Assembly (NCBI GenBank): GCA_023213315.1
Contig: JAKCPI010025584.1
Location: 1-64,000, forward strand
Length of the DNA: 64,000 bases
Direction: 5' to 3'
Origin: Euborellia annulipes
Lineage: Eukaryota > Arthropoda > Insecta > Dermaptera > Anisolabididae
Below are positions 12,397 through 23,016 of the stretch, piece after piece. Numbering within the stretch: position 1 is the stretch's first letter; the number at the start of each line of letters is the position of its first letter. Under the pieces are notes generated by a model, which did no database searches, had not been told where the DNA came from, and saw only the letters and a program-made list of their open reading frames with translations. Both the position numbers and the translations under genes were made by a program.

Positions 12397-13250
12397 CTTC
12401 TTCTTCTTAATCATAGCACTGGTTCAGTGCGTTGTGACCCGAAAGGAGGAAGCATGCGTGATTTTTTTCACCGATATATACTTGAACTATATGTACTTTT
12501 AAATGTTTCGCATCTATAGATATAACAATGATGCGGTCATTTACAGTTCTATAGCCTAGCACTGAGTTGTTAATTTTCTTTGATACCCAAAATGCCACCC
12601 CGCCTTTATGATTATCATCCGAAGAGGAAAAATATATAGTATTACCAGCCTGTGTTTCAAAATGTCCGCGGCCGCGATAATGGGTTTCCGATAATCCACA
12701 AATAGCGATATTATACCGCTCCAATTCAGACTCCAGGATGCATGATTTTCCAGTTTGGCGAAGGCCTCTCACATTCCAAGTAGAGATTCGCAGTAGTTTA
12801 CGAGCATTCAGTCTATATAAATCCATTTTATTATCATTTTCACCAGTAGCATGTTTTCCACAAGGAGCCTGGGGGAACTGCTTATGGCCGGTAGCCAATT
12901 TCACACCATCCGTCCCGGAAACGGAATAGCGCCGGGTGTTGGCCGGATCGCATGACAAATCGGTAGCATTCGAATCCGTCATTATCATGGGTTTTCTTGG
13001 GAATGTAGTGCAGTAGTTTCCCGTTGCTTTCTGCACCAGTGGTAATCTTTACAAGACTGGTTGGACACCTCCGTCCCTTGAAGACATGGCGCCACTGACT
13101 GACCATGCATGGCATGCCCTACCAGTAGATCACACTCTCAGAGTGTGCTGGGGGTGTTTATCGACTGCCAAGTCTAGATCCGCCGTGTTTAGTAGAAACA
13201 GGGCCACCTCGTGAAGGGTGTGGTTCTTCACCACGCACGGACGGTCTTGG
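12397..13250 (-). mobile_element. Internally deleted RTE-type retrotransposon with target duplications
   Basis: This 854-bp unit has a complete pair of 11-bp target duplications, TTTAAAATATT, at 12386-12396 and 13251-13261. On the minus strand it begins CCAAGACCGTCCGTGCGTGG and carries a GC-rich 5' region and the start of an endonuclease frame. It then jumps within about 60 bases to an end with GGGTCACAACGCACTGAACC and a (GAA)n tail. The rest of the endonuclease and the whole reverse transcriptase are missing, so this is a non-autonomous deletion derivative that was mobilised as a unit. An autonomous parent elsewhere in the genome is implied. Confidence 0.8.
12407..13036 (-). pseudogene. Truncated RTE endonuclease (EEP domain) reading frame
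   Basis: A 209-residue frame inside the RTE derivative. Residues from about 80 on read LRISTWNVRGLRQTGK, then YNIAICGLSETHYRGRG, then GGVAFWVSK, GYRTVNDRIIVI and HIVQVYI. These correspond to the N-terminal half of an exonuclease-endonuclease-phosphatase domain: the N of TWNVR and the E of SET are the first metal and active-site positions. The domain stops at the VQVY strand, where a LINE protein would continue with an Ala-Pro-Thr motif. Downstream residues are read from the element's 3' end. The catalytic Asp and His motifs are absent, so no activity is expected. Confidence 0.8.
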
Positions 13251-13261
13251 TTTAAAATATT

Positions 13262-14270
13262 AAAGTTGTAAAAATAAAAACGATTTTAAACATTAAATAA
13301 ATTATAAAATTTTGCATAACTTAAAAAAAGACAGACGTATTAAAAAAAGAAACAAGAATAGTAGAAAAAATAACAATAAATAGAAGAATTACGAGGTTCT
13401 TTTAAAATTTTATTTTAAAAAATATTCAACAAATTCTGCCTACTTGTTTTCAGCGATTAGATTCTGTATTACTGGCCAATTTTGTTTTTCGACTTGAAAA
13501 AATTTTCCTTCATAACATGATATTTTTTCAATTAATTATTATACATATAAAACCATCCAAAATGATTAAGTCCACACAATAAATCGTGGAAAAATTTTCT
13601 ATTGTTAATTTTCTGTGTGGAATTGAAATAAAAAAAAAAATCAATGAGACAAAAATAATATAAAATTCTATATATTCAGCTGACTTGTATCCACTTTTGT
13701 TCTTTTGTTGTTGTTTTTTCAATGACCACATTCCAAATTTCATCCACATGTTTTCCTCTGTCGTTCGATTTCATTCAACTTCGACTCAGACCAACCATGA
13801 GGTTTAATTTTTTCGACCAGTCTTTGAATAGTAATCAATATTTACGTTTGCAAGCTAAATAAAGGTTCTGCTTTGACATTCGGTCCTTTTGGACTTTTTT
13901 TTTTAAACATGCACTATCCTAAATTGACGTTTGTCCCTTTTAGATTCAGTATTTTCTGATTAAATTCTAGAATAAATATTTATATATAATAATATGTGTG
14001 AAATTAAGGGATGAAATATAAATAAAATCTTAGTAAATTTGTTAATTTCGACAAAAAAATATTAATTGAAATATATCATTTTTAACAATAGAATTTTCGA
14101 AAAAAAATTTAACAGTATATAATATAGAAATTTTAAGTTTGTTAAATTTTATTTTGTATTGCACTAAAAAAAAGATAAATTCTCAAAAAAGAAAAAAAAA
14201 ATATTTAAGGAAAGGATGAAAGAAGAAATAAAAAAATAAAAAAAATGAAACAGAATTTGAAGAAAAAAAT
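13262..14270. other. AT-rich intergenic DNA
   Basis: Very A/T-rich; no feature recognised. The side downstream of the TADA2B copy (14160-14270) is T-rich on the minus strand, so there is no poly(A) tail trace for that copy. Confidence 0.6.
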
Positions 14271-15691
14271 TTAACTAGTTATTAACCAACCAGAATTTTC
14301 AATATAAGTTTTAATATGTTTTTCAGATTCATTTAATGGAGTATCATCGGATTCTTCGGACTCATCTTGAGAATTTATAATATCTTTGATTTGATGGTCC
14401 GAAATAAGTACAGTCTTGAGAGTAAGAAATTGTGTAGGTGACAAGTTAAGAGAAGAGCAAAGTTTAATCTCATAAGGCGTGAGAAGTTGATAACCGTGTT
14501 GATTTTCAAGAGGTTCTCGTTCAACTGGAATCTCATCTTCGCTGCTTGCTACTTCCTAAATCGTTGCTGTTGCTGTTACCGAGAATTGCGGTTCTTACGG
14601 AATGCTGCTGCACGGGGTGAGGTGGAGATTTTGCGTCTTGTGAAATACAACTTGTTACGCCTTTTCTTCTTTTTCTTAAGGCCAGAGTTTGTAATAAGCG
14701 GACGAACGCACTGCTGTCCTAGGTAAAATGCAAAAGATCGTTTTTCTTTCCAATCTTGTTGTTGCTGACGCAATTGTTCAAAGTGGAAGCATTCTTCAAT
14801 TTTAGTGATACCATTCTGCCGATATCTTGATAGTTCACTACATCGAATTCGAAGTTCTTGTTCACGAGCCAAATTTTGAAGAAATTGTTCATGTTCATGT
14901 GCCGTGTGAAATTGAGTAAATACTTTCATTCGATCGTAGAATTCTCTTTCTTCTTTTGGTTTTTTTCTAAACGGTTTATCTTTTCTAGAAGGTGCGAAAA
15001 ATAAAGAGACCAGCTGAAAATCATTCGAGACTCTTTTCCTCCGAGCTCGTTCTCTTAATCTTCTTATATACATATCAACTTGGGCAAGCTTAAGGGCAAC
15101 ATCCAATTCATCATCTGGATTATTTATATAAAGAGTTGAGATAAGAGATTCGGCGGAATTATCATGTTCCCTTTCAAAATCGTCCCGTTGAGGCATATAG
15201 CCTAAGAGATCAGCTTCTTCTCTAGTAATATCTAATAATGGTGTTTTTATTTCATTATTTATTTCATGACTATAACTTTTCAGTAATATTTGGACGTGCT
15301 GTTGTAGATGCAGGCCATGTCATCCGGCCAATATTTCCTTCGATGAACCTCGATATATATTCTTCTTTTGATTCTTCAGGTGTTTTTGTTTTGATTGATT
15401 TACTAATATCCTCCCAATTTCCAAATCCATATTTTTCAATAGCATCGAGTAAATGAATATTTGCTCCCTTGCAGACCAGCCATTTTGTACTAAAGAAATT
15501 GTCAGTGCACCCGAATCTATAAATTTATAGGGATGGTCATTCTTATGTGGTCCAATTTCAGCTCCAGAAGCAAAACACTGTAAACAGAGTGTGAAATTGT
15601 GACATTGGACGCATTTGATCATAATCCCAGAAACATTCTCTTGACAATAAGTGCAACCATATTTAGTAAAGTAATCTGCAATTACTGCCAT
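14271..15691 (-). pseudogene. TADA2B: TADA2B-like copy (SAGA adaptor), intronless and frameshifted
   Basis: TADA2B (Ada2b) is the adaptor that links the Gcn5 acetyltransferase to the nuclear SAGA complex. Here the order of parts is complete on one strand. A ZZ zinc finger starts at the ATG at 15691 with C13, C16, C27, C30, C36, C39, H49 and H53. A SANT region follows (NGWSARE, then in another frame LLDAIEKYGFGNWEDIS). The central Ada2 region has GYMPQRDDFE, VDMYIRRLRERARRK and SRYRQNGITKIEE. The C-terminal SWIRM domain has LCSSLNLSP and ends ENSGWLITS with TAA at 14271-14273. The frame changes near 15464, near 15300 and between about 14650 and 14540, where a stop also intervenes. No introns are seen. 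The likely choices are a fairly young retrocopy, or an intact gene broken by assembly indels. Confidence 0.85.
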
Positions 15692-15703
15692 TTACTTGTT
15701 TTT

Positions 15704-16015
15704 TGTTTAATCTCCCTCTCCTTTTATTGTAGTTTGTGAAGCTCAATGTTTTACACAGGCCAGGGAAGATTCAGGGAAAGGCAACTTCTATAGGAGGAAT
15801 TGAAATCCATTGTTCTAGACTGATTCAGTCGCCAATCGAGGCGCTAGAGTCGGCGCTGTCAAATTTAAGCATGAATTTCCTCCCTGAGTTGCTGAAATCA
15901 TCTCTCTGGCAGCATGTTTCAAGCCACAGATTAATGATATATCATTATTCTGTGAAAAATGTGGAACGCTTCACGATTTTGCGTGTCATCCATGCTCATC
16001 CTTTTTGAGGAGACT
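15704..16015 (+). other. Possible decayed exon with CxxC motif
   Basis: This GC-richer stretch lies just upstream of the TADA2B copy, on the other strand. One plus-strand frame (about 15890-16040) reads ACFKPQINDISLF, then CEKCGTLHDFACHPCS. The paired Cys-x2-Cys motifs resemble a small zinc-binding module. A TGA precedes it in frame. I do not recognise the family. A different 90-residue frame at 15736-16008 lacks recognisable motifs. Confidence 0.3.
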
Positions 16016-16671
16016 CATAGCTAATATAAAAATTCGTAAAATTAATATATTTATATTTTGAAAAATAGAAAATATTTATATAAACAGTTTTTTAACAAAC
16101 AAGAATTTCCAGAAAATCATTGCGATGACACCTGATCTACTGTTTATACAAAAATATATTTATTTTAATAATAATTAAAACCAAATCACTATGATCTCTA
16201 TTGAGAGATTGGATGAAATAAAAAAAAAGACAACGTTTCCATAAAAGAAATTTCTTTCGTTAATCAACATTTTAAAATTAATAAACGTGTTTGATTTAAG
16301 TAAGAATAAAATTTATGAGGAAAAGGTTTAAATGAGAGGAAATCAAAGATGAAAAGACTTTCATTTGCGAGAATCCAAAATTTAATTAGTCCTGTCATTT
16401 GGCTAGATGACATTACTAAGTTCATTGAGGAAGTGACATGGAAATTTTTTCTTAATTTAGTATTCCTAACCAAAGGTTCATAAGTTAAATTCCAAAAAAA
16501 AAATCTCTTTAATTATTATCATTAATCAATTAAAGTGCAGTCTTAAAGATTATAAATATTTTGCATTAGTGTATTAAAATTGAAAATTTTTTCTTAAAAT
16601 ATTTTAATTAATAAAAAAAAAAAAACAAATTCAAACCGACTTTCGATTTTCATGTTAAGGTATATTTGTTA
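16016..16671. other. AT-rich intergenic DNA
   Basis: No gene, RNA or repeat end was recognised. Confidence 0.6.
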
Positions 16672-17035
16672 CAGTCCTGTTCTTTGTATGTCTGTCTCTT
16701 CCCTCTATATTTTCAACAGGGGTCAGACCGTGCGACAGGCCGGCCTGTTTTACCCAAACCTGAACGCAAAAACACAATAAAAAGAGCTGACTAGGCCCGC
16801 CCCTAAGGCGGCAAATTTTAGGACAGGCGATTGGTAAAAAAAATTGCTTATTAATATACGAACAAATTTAATACAAACCCCATTCTAAGGTATAAAAGTA
16901 TTTGATTTTTAAATGGTATAGGCATTGATACGTCCACTGGCGTGTTAGGGGGTGTTCTTCAGTGTTGGGTGGGCGGCAAAAGCCCGCTGCCAAGGGGCGT
17001 AAACAGTCTAAATCCGCCCCTAGTTAATCATATTG
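16672..17035 (+). repeat. SINE-like fragment and GC-rich repeat remnant
   Basis: 16672-16790 matches the middle of the 240-bp SINE-like family (CAGTCCTGTTCTTTGTATGT, then CAACAGGGGTCAGACCGTGC). It is followed to 17035 by a GC-richer block with GGCGGCAAATTTTAGG and, near its right end, TCCGCCCCTAG. Those phrases resemble hAT MITE ends, but I could not pair them convincingly. Confidence 0.45.
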
Positions 17036-17327
17036 TTGAATCATTATTATTTTTTTTTTTATTTATTTATATCAAACACCTAGGTTTGGTTTATATTTTA
17101 TAGCATATATAAATATAAATGAAAACACATTTTTTTTTTAATACTGAAAAGCAAAATTAGCGATTTTATAATATTTATTATTAATATTTTATTGGAAATG
17201 TTAATTGATTTTGTTGTTATTTATTCATTTCATTCCATGTCATTTTTTAATATCGCTTTTTTACCTGTATTTTGCTTTTTCGGTTATCTATAGAAAATCT
17301 GCAAAATGATGACTAAATATACAGAAC

Positions 17328-17366
<39 letters not shown>

Positions 17367-17486
17367 TTCAAAATATATTTATTTACTTATAAGACGACTA
17401 ATTAATTTTTACAATCAATTTTAATAATTTAATTAAAAAAAAAATAAAGAATAAATGAAATTATAATTAAAATTATCAAATCAGAA

Positions 17487-17694
17487 TGTTCACTGGAGTT
17501 ACCGAGGTCAAAGAACACGTGTAGCTGAAGGCTTGTATATATCAATTAAATTACAGAGTGTACACAGACACCATGTCTGTTTCAAGGAGATGCATATAGG
17601 CTACATAGAGTGTTCTATGTATATCAGTTGATGCAGCTTGGCAAGCTTCCAAGCTCGTCCGCTAGATGGAGACAATGAAGGATTTTCTCCAACA
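17487..17694 (-). mobile_element. Copia-type LTR (3' LTR)
   Basis: On the minus strand it begins TGTTGGAGAAAATCC directly after a purine stretch (GGATTGGAGGAAG, polypurine-tract-like) that follows the RNase H frame. It ends with CCAGTGAACA. The TGTT...ACA ends, the length of about 208 bp and the position after pol fit a copia 3' LTR. The 5' LTR is not in the neighbourhood. Confidence 0.65.
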
Positions 17695-17724
17695 CTTCCT
17701 CCAATCCTGCATTGTTGAGTTCCC

Positions 17725-18763
17725 TCAGGATTGTATTCTAATCTTCTCCCTCAGCAGCTCGTATCTTACTCGAAGTAGTGGTTTAGTTAGCAGATCAGCC
17801 AACTGACGATTGCCATCGATGTGCTTAACATTGATGCTGCCTTCCAGGAACCGCTCGCGTACATAGAAGTGCCTCACTTCTATGTGTTTTGACCGTTTGT
17901 GGAACTCAGGATTTTTCGACAGTTTTACTGCGCTTGCACTGTCGACGTAGAGTGTAGGTGGTGAATTGTCCAATTCACCCAATTCGAATAGAAGTCGCTT
18001 GAGCTAAACAAGTTCTTTGGCCCCTTCGCTGGCTGCGATGATTTCTGCTTCGGTTGTTGACAGCGCCACAGATTTCTGCAATTGACTGGTCCAAGAGACA
18101 GCACCACCTGAAAGCATAGAAACAACAACCGTCGTGGACCGCCTCGTCGATCTGTCGCCAGCAAAATCAGCATCGCTATAGACTTTTAGACTTCCTCTGC
18201 CAACGTATTTAATCCTAAAATTTTCAGTTCCTCGAAGATATTTGAAGATTTTCTTAATATCATTCCAGTCCTCCGGGGTCGGTTTTTCCATCGCTCGAGC
18301 TACTCTTCCAACTGCGAATGCAATATCTGGACGAGTTCCGGCAACTAGGTACATGAGACTTCCCACGGCTTCGCGGTATGGAACTTCATGTTTTAAATCT
18401 TCATCTTTCCCACCTTCTTCGTTACTGACAGGTATTTTCACTGGATTTGATTCTTCGATTCGAAATTTTTTTCTTACTTATCTACTTCAAAGGAGCATGT
18501 AGATTGTGAATGAGAAAACTCAATTTCATTTTCTTTTTCAAATTCAACTTCATTAAGCAGATTACATGTCGTTTCTGGCTTGAATTTTACATCATGACTT
18601 AGTATTAGTTTCCTTTTTGAAGGCAACCAGACGCGATAACCATCCTTTTATTTACATAACCAACCATGTTTCCAAATATTGCCTTTTCATCGAATTTCGA
18701 TCGACAATGCTTTTGTATATATAGCAGCCAGTGCCAAAGATGCGCAAATGGTCTATTTTTTCT
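17725..18763 (-). pseudogene. Ty1/copia pol remnant: integrase tail plus RNase H
   Basis: Reading on the minus strand, 18763-18480 holds the integrase C-terminal linker (HLRIFGTGCYIY, then RSKFDEKAIFGNMVGYVNK, then GYRVWLPSKRKLILSHDVKF). The polypeptide then jumps to KIPVSNEEGG and YREAVGSLMYLVAGTRPDIA at 18441. About 250 residues of reverse transcriptase core, including the catalytic Asp box, are missing. RNase H follows with KVYSDADFAGD, SLSTTEAE-type ALSTTEAE, and KHIEVRHFYVRE. An in-frame TAG lies at 18004-18006. Frameshifts affect the linker. It is defective in several ways. It abuts the CUL2 N-terminal copy at about 18765. Confidence 0.85.
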
Positions 18764-18765
18764 AT

Positions 18766-19335
18766 TTTTCTTAATTTTAAAGATTTATGGGATATAATTC
18801 CAACGGATTAACAAAAATTGAATCTCCTTATAGAAATGTTGTGTTCGATAGAGTTGAGAGAAATAAGAGTGGAACAAACGGATTCATCTGAAGTATCTGG
18901 TCTTTTAACTCAAGGAAGGAAGGAGAAGAAAAATTCTATAAGTGCAGATAAATTTCTTGCATCAGGCAAACGATAAAGTGCTGAATTCTGATTCAGTATA
19001 ATTTCTTCGTTCAGCCAAAAATAAAGCTTATCTAAATAAATTAATCCTTGACTAAATTGAGTCCAGGCTTTAAAATACGCCTTAAACAAATTTATTTTCC
19101 TTTTTCCAATTTGCTTGGAATGTGTTTGCACATGTTCTTTTAAAAACATTTCCGTCTCAGATTATAATTTATCCATAAAGGGCTCGGGCTCTGCCATTTT
19201 TAGTGAGAGTATTTGCATGTATCCATCGGTCCAGTCTGTCGTTGTGGTATCACCCAAAGAAATCACTCGTTGAACAATTTCTTTTAAAGCTGGCCAAATT
19301 TCTTGAAAATCAACCTCTAAGGGCGTCGAAAACAT
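18766..19335 (-). pseudogene. CUL2: CUL2-like retrocopy, N-terminal part, inverted
   Basis: Cullin-2 is the scaffold of VHL-type ubiquitin ligases. The minus strand from the ATG at 19335 gives PLEVDFQEIWPALKEIV, then EPEPFMDKL, a TAA at 19162-19164 in place of the conserved Tyr codon, then SETEMFLKEHVQTHSK, FKAYFKAWTQFSQGLIYLDKLYFWLN. This follows the cullin-2 N-terminal cullin repeats in order. After a further break, a shifted frame near 18870-18780 reads LFHSYFSQLYRTQHFYKEIQ, matching the next repeat. Several breaks, no introns. It is in opposite orientation to the middle part at 19390-19968, and its left end is joined to copia sequence. Confidence 0.8.
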
Positions 19336-19389
19336 TTTGGAAGGTGATCAGTGTAGATATTTGCACGTTCTTCAACTTTGCCAGAAGCA

Positions 19390-19968
19390 CGAATGAACTA
19401 AAGATGGATGGGACAAGAAACTTTGCGTAGCACCAAATTTCTTTATTTAAGCTCCTTTGACAAAGTTGGAGAATGCTGTATTGAGCATATGGTAAATGAA
19501 CAGTTGGTGTTCTTGGTCAGCGAATGTCGAACGCTGATCGTTCAAGAACGTAGTGATGAACTTTGTTTACCCTACAATCTTTTAAAACCAGCGACAAATG
19601 GCCTCACAGCTGTGATTAAAGAATTCCAAGATCACGTGACTTGTCAGCTCCGATCGGTTCTCCCTCAACTTGATTCATCAGGAACGACGTCGGAAGAAGA
19701 TGACAACAAAGCAATTTGTGGAAAACCTCTTCGGTTATCACACGAAATATAATGAAATGATTGCAAATATCTCTAATGGAGACCCTCATTTTATAGGAGT
19801 TCTTGATAAAGCCTATTGTGTTGTGATCAATGAGAAAAACGATCCTAGAACGCCGCTGCCGCTCTCCAGAAATGTTGGCTAGATATTGCGATAATCTTCT
19901 TAAGAAATGTTCAAAAATAAAGGAGTCAGAAAGTGAAAGAGAAGAGAAAGTTTTACATTCCCTAACTT
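19390..19968 (+). pseudogene. CUL2: CUL2-like retrocopy, middle part
   Basis: The plus strand reads, in three successive frames: QETLRSTKFLYLSSFDKV and MVNEQLVFLVSECRTLI, then LLKPATNGLTAVIKEFQDHV (to about 19640); QFVENLFGYHTKYNEMI and NGDPHFIGVLDKAYC (about 19700-19860); then SPEMLARYCDNLLKKCSK and ESEREEKVLHSL (about 19857-19968). This is the segment of cullin-2 just before the cullin homology domain. The conserved ARYCDNLLKK stretch is distinctive for CUL2. At least two frameshifts are needed. The C-terminal cullin homology and neddylation domains are absent; copia sequence starts immediately after. Confidence 0.85.
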
Positions 19969-20167
19969 TAGTCCCAAAATTTTCAGTTCCTCGAAGATAT
20001 TTGAAGATTTTCTTAACATCATTCCAGTCCTTCGTGGTCGGTTTTTCCATCGCTCGAGCTACTCTTCCAACTGCGAATGTAATATCTGGACGAGTTCCGG
20101 CAACTAGGTACATGAGACTTCCCACGGCTTCGCGGTATGGAACTTAATGTTTTAAATCTTCATCTTG
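19969..20167 (-). pseudogene. Copia pol fragment, second copy
   Basis: The minus strand gives DEDLKH, a stop, then VPYREAVGSLMYLVAGTRPD and RVARAMEKPTTKDWNDVKKI, ending KYLRGTENFGTK. It is nearly identical to the same region of the first copia remnant (18360-18190), so it duplicates that segment rather than supplying the missing part. It stops exactly where the CUL2 middle fragment begins. Confidence 0.85.
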
Positions 20168-20310
20168 AGGTCAAATGGCTTTGTTTATGCAAAAAAATCT
20201 TGGCTGTTATTACAATGTTAGCAGAGTGTAAAATGAGGTATAACAATGCCCTTTATGTTAAACTATTGTAAAAATACTTTTGTTAACATTGTAATTATTT
20301 TCAACTTCCT

Positions 20311-20342
20311 CTGAAGAAGAAGAGCCCTGGTGCCCTCGAAAT
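20311..20342 (+). other. Hammerhead-core-like motif 1
   Basis: CTGAAGA, an imperfect short stem-loop, then CGAAAT. This resembles the CUGANGA...GAAA core reported in Penelope-like element termini. No cleavage-site context has been proved. Confidence 0.35.
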
Positions 20343-20469
20343 ATCAGAAATTAAACTCATTTGGGAAAAATAAAAAATTTTTATTTTTTTTTTCCTTCCT
20401 ACACCCTTGTCGAAAAATTAGCGTAGTTGAGGAGTTTCGGTCTACAATTCTCTCAGCATCACTCATTAA

Positions 20470-21106
20470 TAGGGCTCGGATTTCGCCCTATTTGCCTTTT
20501 TTTAATTTATGGCTTAAAATTTAGGCCAATATGATATGTATACGTTTCATGAAAACCTGAATAAAATAAGAGGCATTTGTTAGTGCCTATAATGCCTATT
20601 TTGGCCGATTCTGGGTTTTAGTGCCTATTTCATCTATAAATGCCTTTTTTAGTGCCTATTTTAAGTTCTAATAGCCAATTTCAATTTTTTACGAGCTATA
20701 CATAGCCTAAATTTAAAATTTTTTTGAATTATCAAGAAAATATTTCAAGGGGGGGGGGTAAAGGGGATAATTACTCCCCCCCCTCCCGAGATTTGAAAAA
20801 AATACTTTTTTTTCGAAAAAAAATTTATTTTTAATGTAAAATTTTAAAAATTGGTACTTAAAAATTTGATTTGTATTTATATTCTGGCAAACAAGTACAG
20901 AATGCGTCTTTAAATTACCGAAATTAAGAAAAAATTGTGTGCTATGCGACCAGTCACACCAGATTACCAAAAATAAGACATCAATTTTTTAAATTTTTTT
21001 ATAATATTTCTTAAATAATGCCTTTTAAGTGCCTTTTTTAATAATTTTTAGTGCTTAGTTGCCTGCCTATTTTAAAGATTTTTAGTGCCTATAAATCCGA
21101 GCCCTA
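20470..21106. mobile_element. hAT-type MITE (AGGGCTCGGA family)
   Basis: 637 bp with at least 14-bp inverted ends, TAGGGCTCGGATTT, and a perfect 8-bp target duplication, CTCATTAA, at 20462-20469 and 21107-21114. The inside has many direct repeats of AGTGCCTATTTT and is noncoding. It contains a partial R1 palindrome (about 20930-20965) and a G/C run block at 20750-20785, so it has itself been hit or has captured R1 sequence. Confidence 0.9.
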
Positions 21107-21159
21107 CTCATTAAGCTTCAATTTATTAAAAATATCATAGAGAAACTAAAACAAAAAAA

Positions 21160-21405
21160 TCAACTGGTGTGATTGCCACACACAACTTTCTCTTACCTTC
21201 TTAATTAGAAAATTGTGTGATGTGCTGTTGTCCCACCAGATTATTTTTTTGTTCTAGTTTCAATATGATATTTTTAATAAATATTAATGAGAATCTTTTT
21301 CTTGTCGTGATATATTTAGTTTTCGATAATATTCGTATTAAAATCCATGAGGTAAAATCTAAAACAGAAAAATATTTATATTTTGACTATTTCTCCTATT
21401 TATGA
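21160..21405 (+). repeat. R1 dispersed repeat, partial
   Basis: The terminal palindrome is at about 21162-21240 (CAACTGGTGTGATTGCC...CCACCAGATTATT), then a truncated body with GATATATTTAGTTTTCGATAAT. Confidence 0.65.
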
Positions 21406-22439
21406 AAAAGTTTGACGGCTTTGACCTCCTCTTATTATAGATTACAACCCTGCTTATAACATTTTATATTAAAATTGTAATTAGTTTCTTTTAAAAATTT
21501 TTTTCTTCTTTAATCTAATTTCACAAAACGAAAAATTTGGACGATTTTGTGATCTTGGATATTTTAATATTCCCTTAGTTTTCATTTTAATTTAATTTGT
21601 ATTTTGTCCTTTTATTTTTGGATGAAATGACAACGGGATGATTACCAAAGCGCACTTTTTAAGAACATTTCAATGCGCAAGATTGAAAATTTTATTATTT
21701 TCGTTAAACGAGAATTACATATTAAAAAAAAACAAACAAACAGTGTTAGAGCATTAAACACATTTATAAGTTTCAAATTCGTTATTATAGTATTTTCATT
21801 TAAAGAATTTATTTCGAATTTCGATTCAGTTAAAGGGAATAATAAACAGAATCCACTGACTCGTATAATAGATAATGAACTTCAATTTAATACTAGTGAC
21901 ATGAGAGTTGGATCAGTCATTGTATTCTACTCTCAAAGAGCTTTCAAATACGATAAGTATTCTTGACCGAGTTCATGAGTTTGGAAAATATTAAGTCAAA
22001 ATTTTAGTCATAACTCTAAAAGAAAAAAAAAAAGAGAGAGAGAGAGAGATTAATATAGATATTTGAGAAAAATTTTACTATCTTCCTTTTTGAAGTTTTC
22101 CAACTGTTATTAAAAAAATTTTAACTCGTATTTCCTTTTAGGAACTAAAAATATTCAAATTTCTCCTACTGTAATCTGTATTCTTTGTTTTCGTGTTCTC
22201 ATATTTCTATTGAACTTATATATCTTTTATTTTATTATGGTTAAAAATAAATCATCTAAATATCTTAAGTTTCAACACAAACATGACTGCAACATGAAAA
22301 GGGCTCATTTGTGGACATATGTTTATATCAACTTTTTTTTTTTTATTTTGATGAATAGAATATTTTCCAAAAGAAGAGTTCATATTTATTTCGTATATAC
22401 CAATATAATTATATTTTTTTAATTTCTTTGTCGAGATAG
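21406..22439. other. AT-rich intergenic DNA
   Basis: No gene recognised. A GA microsatellite lies near 22034-22050. Confidence 0.55.
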
Positions 22440-22975
22440 TTTTATCAAGAAAATATGGCACATAACTTTGGTAATTGGAAGTTGTGTTCTGTGTTTGTCA
22501 TACCAGATTTTGTGTGTCTAGTTTCCTAGAAATATCAAATTTATAAACATAGAAAAATATTTTGTTACCATTTCTTCTATGTATTACAAGAGTAAAGTGT
22601 GCTTCAAACAATTTTTATGACAAATCGAGAATATACATTTTAAAGAGAATCTAAAAAATATAATTGATTTATGAATTTTAATCTAAGTCTTTAGAGCGAA
22701 TTTTGAGAAAATCGAAAAAAAAAAAAAAAACTGAAAAAGTACATGAGTAAAATACTAGTACTCTTTGACTGATTTTATTTAAAATATTATTTTCAGGGAG
22801 ATACCTAACTTAAATATAAAATTTCAACCACTTAGTTAATTTCCTTCTTGCTTTATTTTGAACCCACACACTCAGAAAGAAAAATTATTTTGCTGTGGAC
22901 CCACTTTTTTAAGACTCATCAAAACGTGTATTTCCATCAAAATTTCGACATCGAATTTTTGACATGATTGACACT
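22440..22975 (+). repeat. R1 dispersed repeat
   Basis: The right palindrome arm remains (GTTTGTCATACCAGATTTTG). The body runs from there through TACTAGTACTCTTTGACTG to CGACATCGAATTTTTGACATG. The AT hairpin end is lost. Confidence 0.75.
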
Positions 22976-23016
22976 GTAAAAAAAAAAAAATGAATTTTCA
23001 ATCGTTTTTCATATAA

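Noticed and set aside
19616..20125. A 169-residue minus-strand protein
   Set aside because: Only its first 50 residues are real copia sequence; the rest is the antisense of the CUL2 fragment.
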